Shown here: piece by piece, positions 63,181 through 63,250 of the stretch
Position numbering within the stretch: position 1 is the stretch's first letter
Layout of the letters: each line of letters opens with the position of its first letter
NCBI RefSeq assembly: GCF_017573465.1
Contig: NZ_JAGEPF010000050.1
Location: 1 to 63,250, forward strand
DNA length: 63,250 nt
Source of the DNA: Actinomadura violacea
GTDB lineage: Bacteria; Actinomycetota; Actinomycetes; Streptosporangiales; Streptosporangiaceae
Direction of reading: 5' to 3'
Translations under genes and position numbers: made by a program
The notes under the pieces: model-generated
Databases searched by the model: none
Told to the model about the DNA's origin: nothing
What the model saw: the letters and a program-made list of their open reading frames with translations, nothing else

Positions 63181-63250
63181 CCGGCGCGGCCCGGCCGTGC
63201 GGCCCCGGGCGGATCGGCAGAGCGTCCTGGTGGGGAAGAGGGGTAAGGTT
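63181..63250. other. Window end, upstream region of the membrane protein gene
   Basis: Seventy GC-rich bases with no supported feature. They would hold the ribosome-binding site and promoter of the minus-strand gene ending at 62047; a CTCTTCCCC-like pattern read on the minus strand is not a Shine-Dalgarno. Confidence 0.3.

Overview
The window is high-GC DNA (GC-rich third codon positions, GTG/TTG starts, many long antisense shadow ORFs) from an actinomycete. The neighbourhood coaE, rpsA, polA, PaaI-type thioesterase, liv transporter, ANTAR response regulator, tRNA, pyk, gltD/gltB is typical of Actinomycetota. An Actinomadura-like member of Streptosporangiales is my best guess, but that is inference without a search. 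No phage, transposase, CRISPR array or integrase was seen; this is chromosomal backbone with accessory inserts.

Layout. 1-2 kb: 5' part of a repeat-containing coiled-coil protein gene (minus strand) and a proline iminopeptidase. 2.6-9.3 kb: a complete ectoine/hydroxyectoine module in which biosynthesis (ectABCD) is followed, after a very strong hairpin, by the cognate ABC importer (ehuBCDA). 9.4-15 kb: an HD-domain hydrolase, a GlxA-type regulator, a thiolase/DUF35/nitronate-monooxygenase-like acyl-CoA cluster carrying two matching palindromic operators, and a CapA-like protein. 15-18.6 kb: a secreted trypsin-like protease, an SGNH hydrolase, two GNAT acetyltransferases and an alpha/beta-hydrolase remnant. 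18.7-22 kb: uvrB and an orphan NarL-type sensor kinase.

22.2-32.2 kb is the accessory centre of interest: a three-gene cassette (membrane protein, cupin-like protein, IMPase-family phosphatase), an ArsB/NhaD-type permease, and a single 5.9-kb gene for a 1960-residue STAND protein. The domain order of that protein is TIR, metallophosphoesterase-like with lost metal ligands, an unrecognised linker domain, NACHT NTPase, pentapeptide repeats and about 15 WD40 repeats. This architecture fits an anti-phage or cell-death immune receptor and is my main candidate for an undescribed system.

32.3-42 kb is housekeeping: coaE, a GNAT, a membrane protein with a degenerate EEP domain, rpsA, a polysaccharide deacetylase, polA and a PaaI-like thioesterase. 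42.1-42.5 kb holds an unexplained RNA-like fold before a lipoprotein gene. 43.1-48.2 kb is a complete branched-chain amino acid-type ABC importer (livK-livH-livM-livG-livF, transcribed leftwards), followed by an ANTAR antiterminator-type response regulator and a tRNA with a CAA anticodon but only a short variable loop. 49.6-63.2 kb: pyruvate kinase, a divergent PfpI-like/AraC-like pair, a prenyltransferase-fold protein, a PLP decarboxylase, a GNAT, glutamate synthase (gltB-gltD) and a repeat-tailed membrane protein.

Hairpins at gene ends and two copies of a REP-like double-hairpin element (9.4 and 38.8 kb, about 90% identical, opposite orientation) are listed separately. Several genes have a TANNNT-like -10 box 7-14 nt before an ATG that lacks a Shine-Dalgarno, which suggests frequent leaderless transcription.
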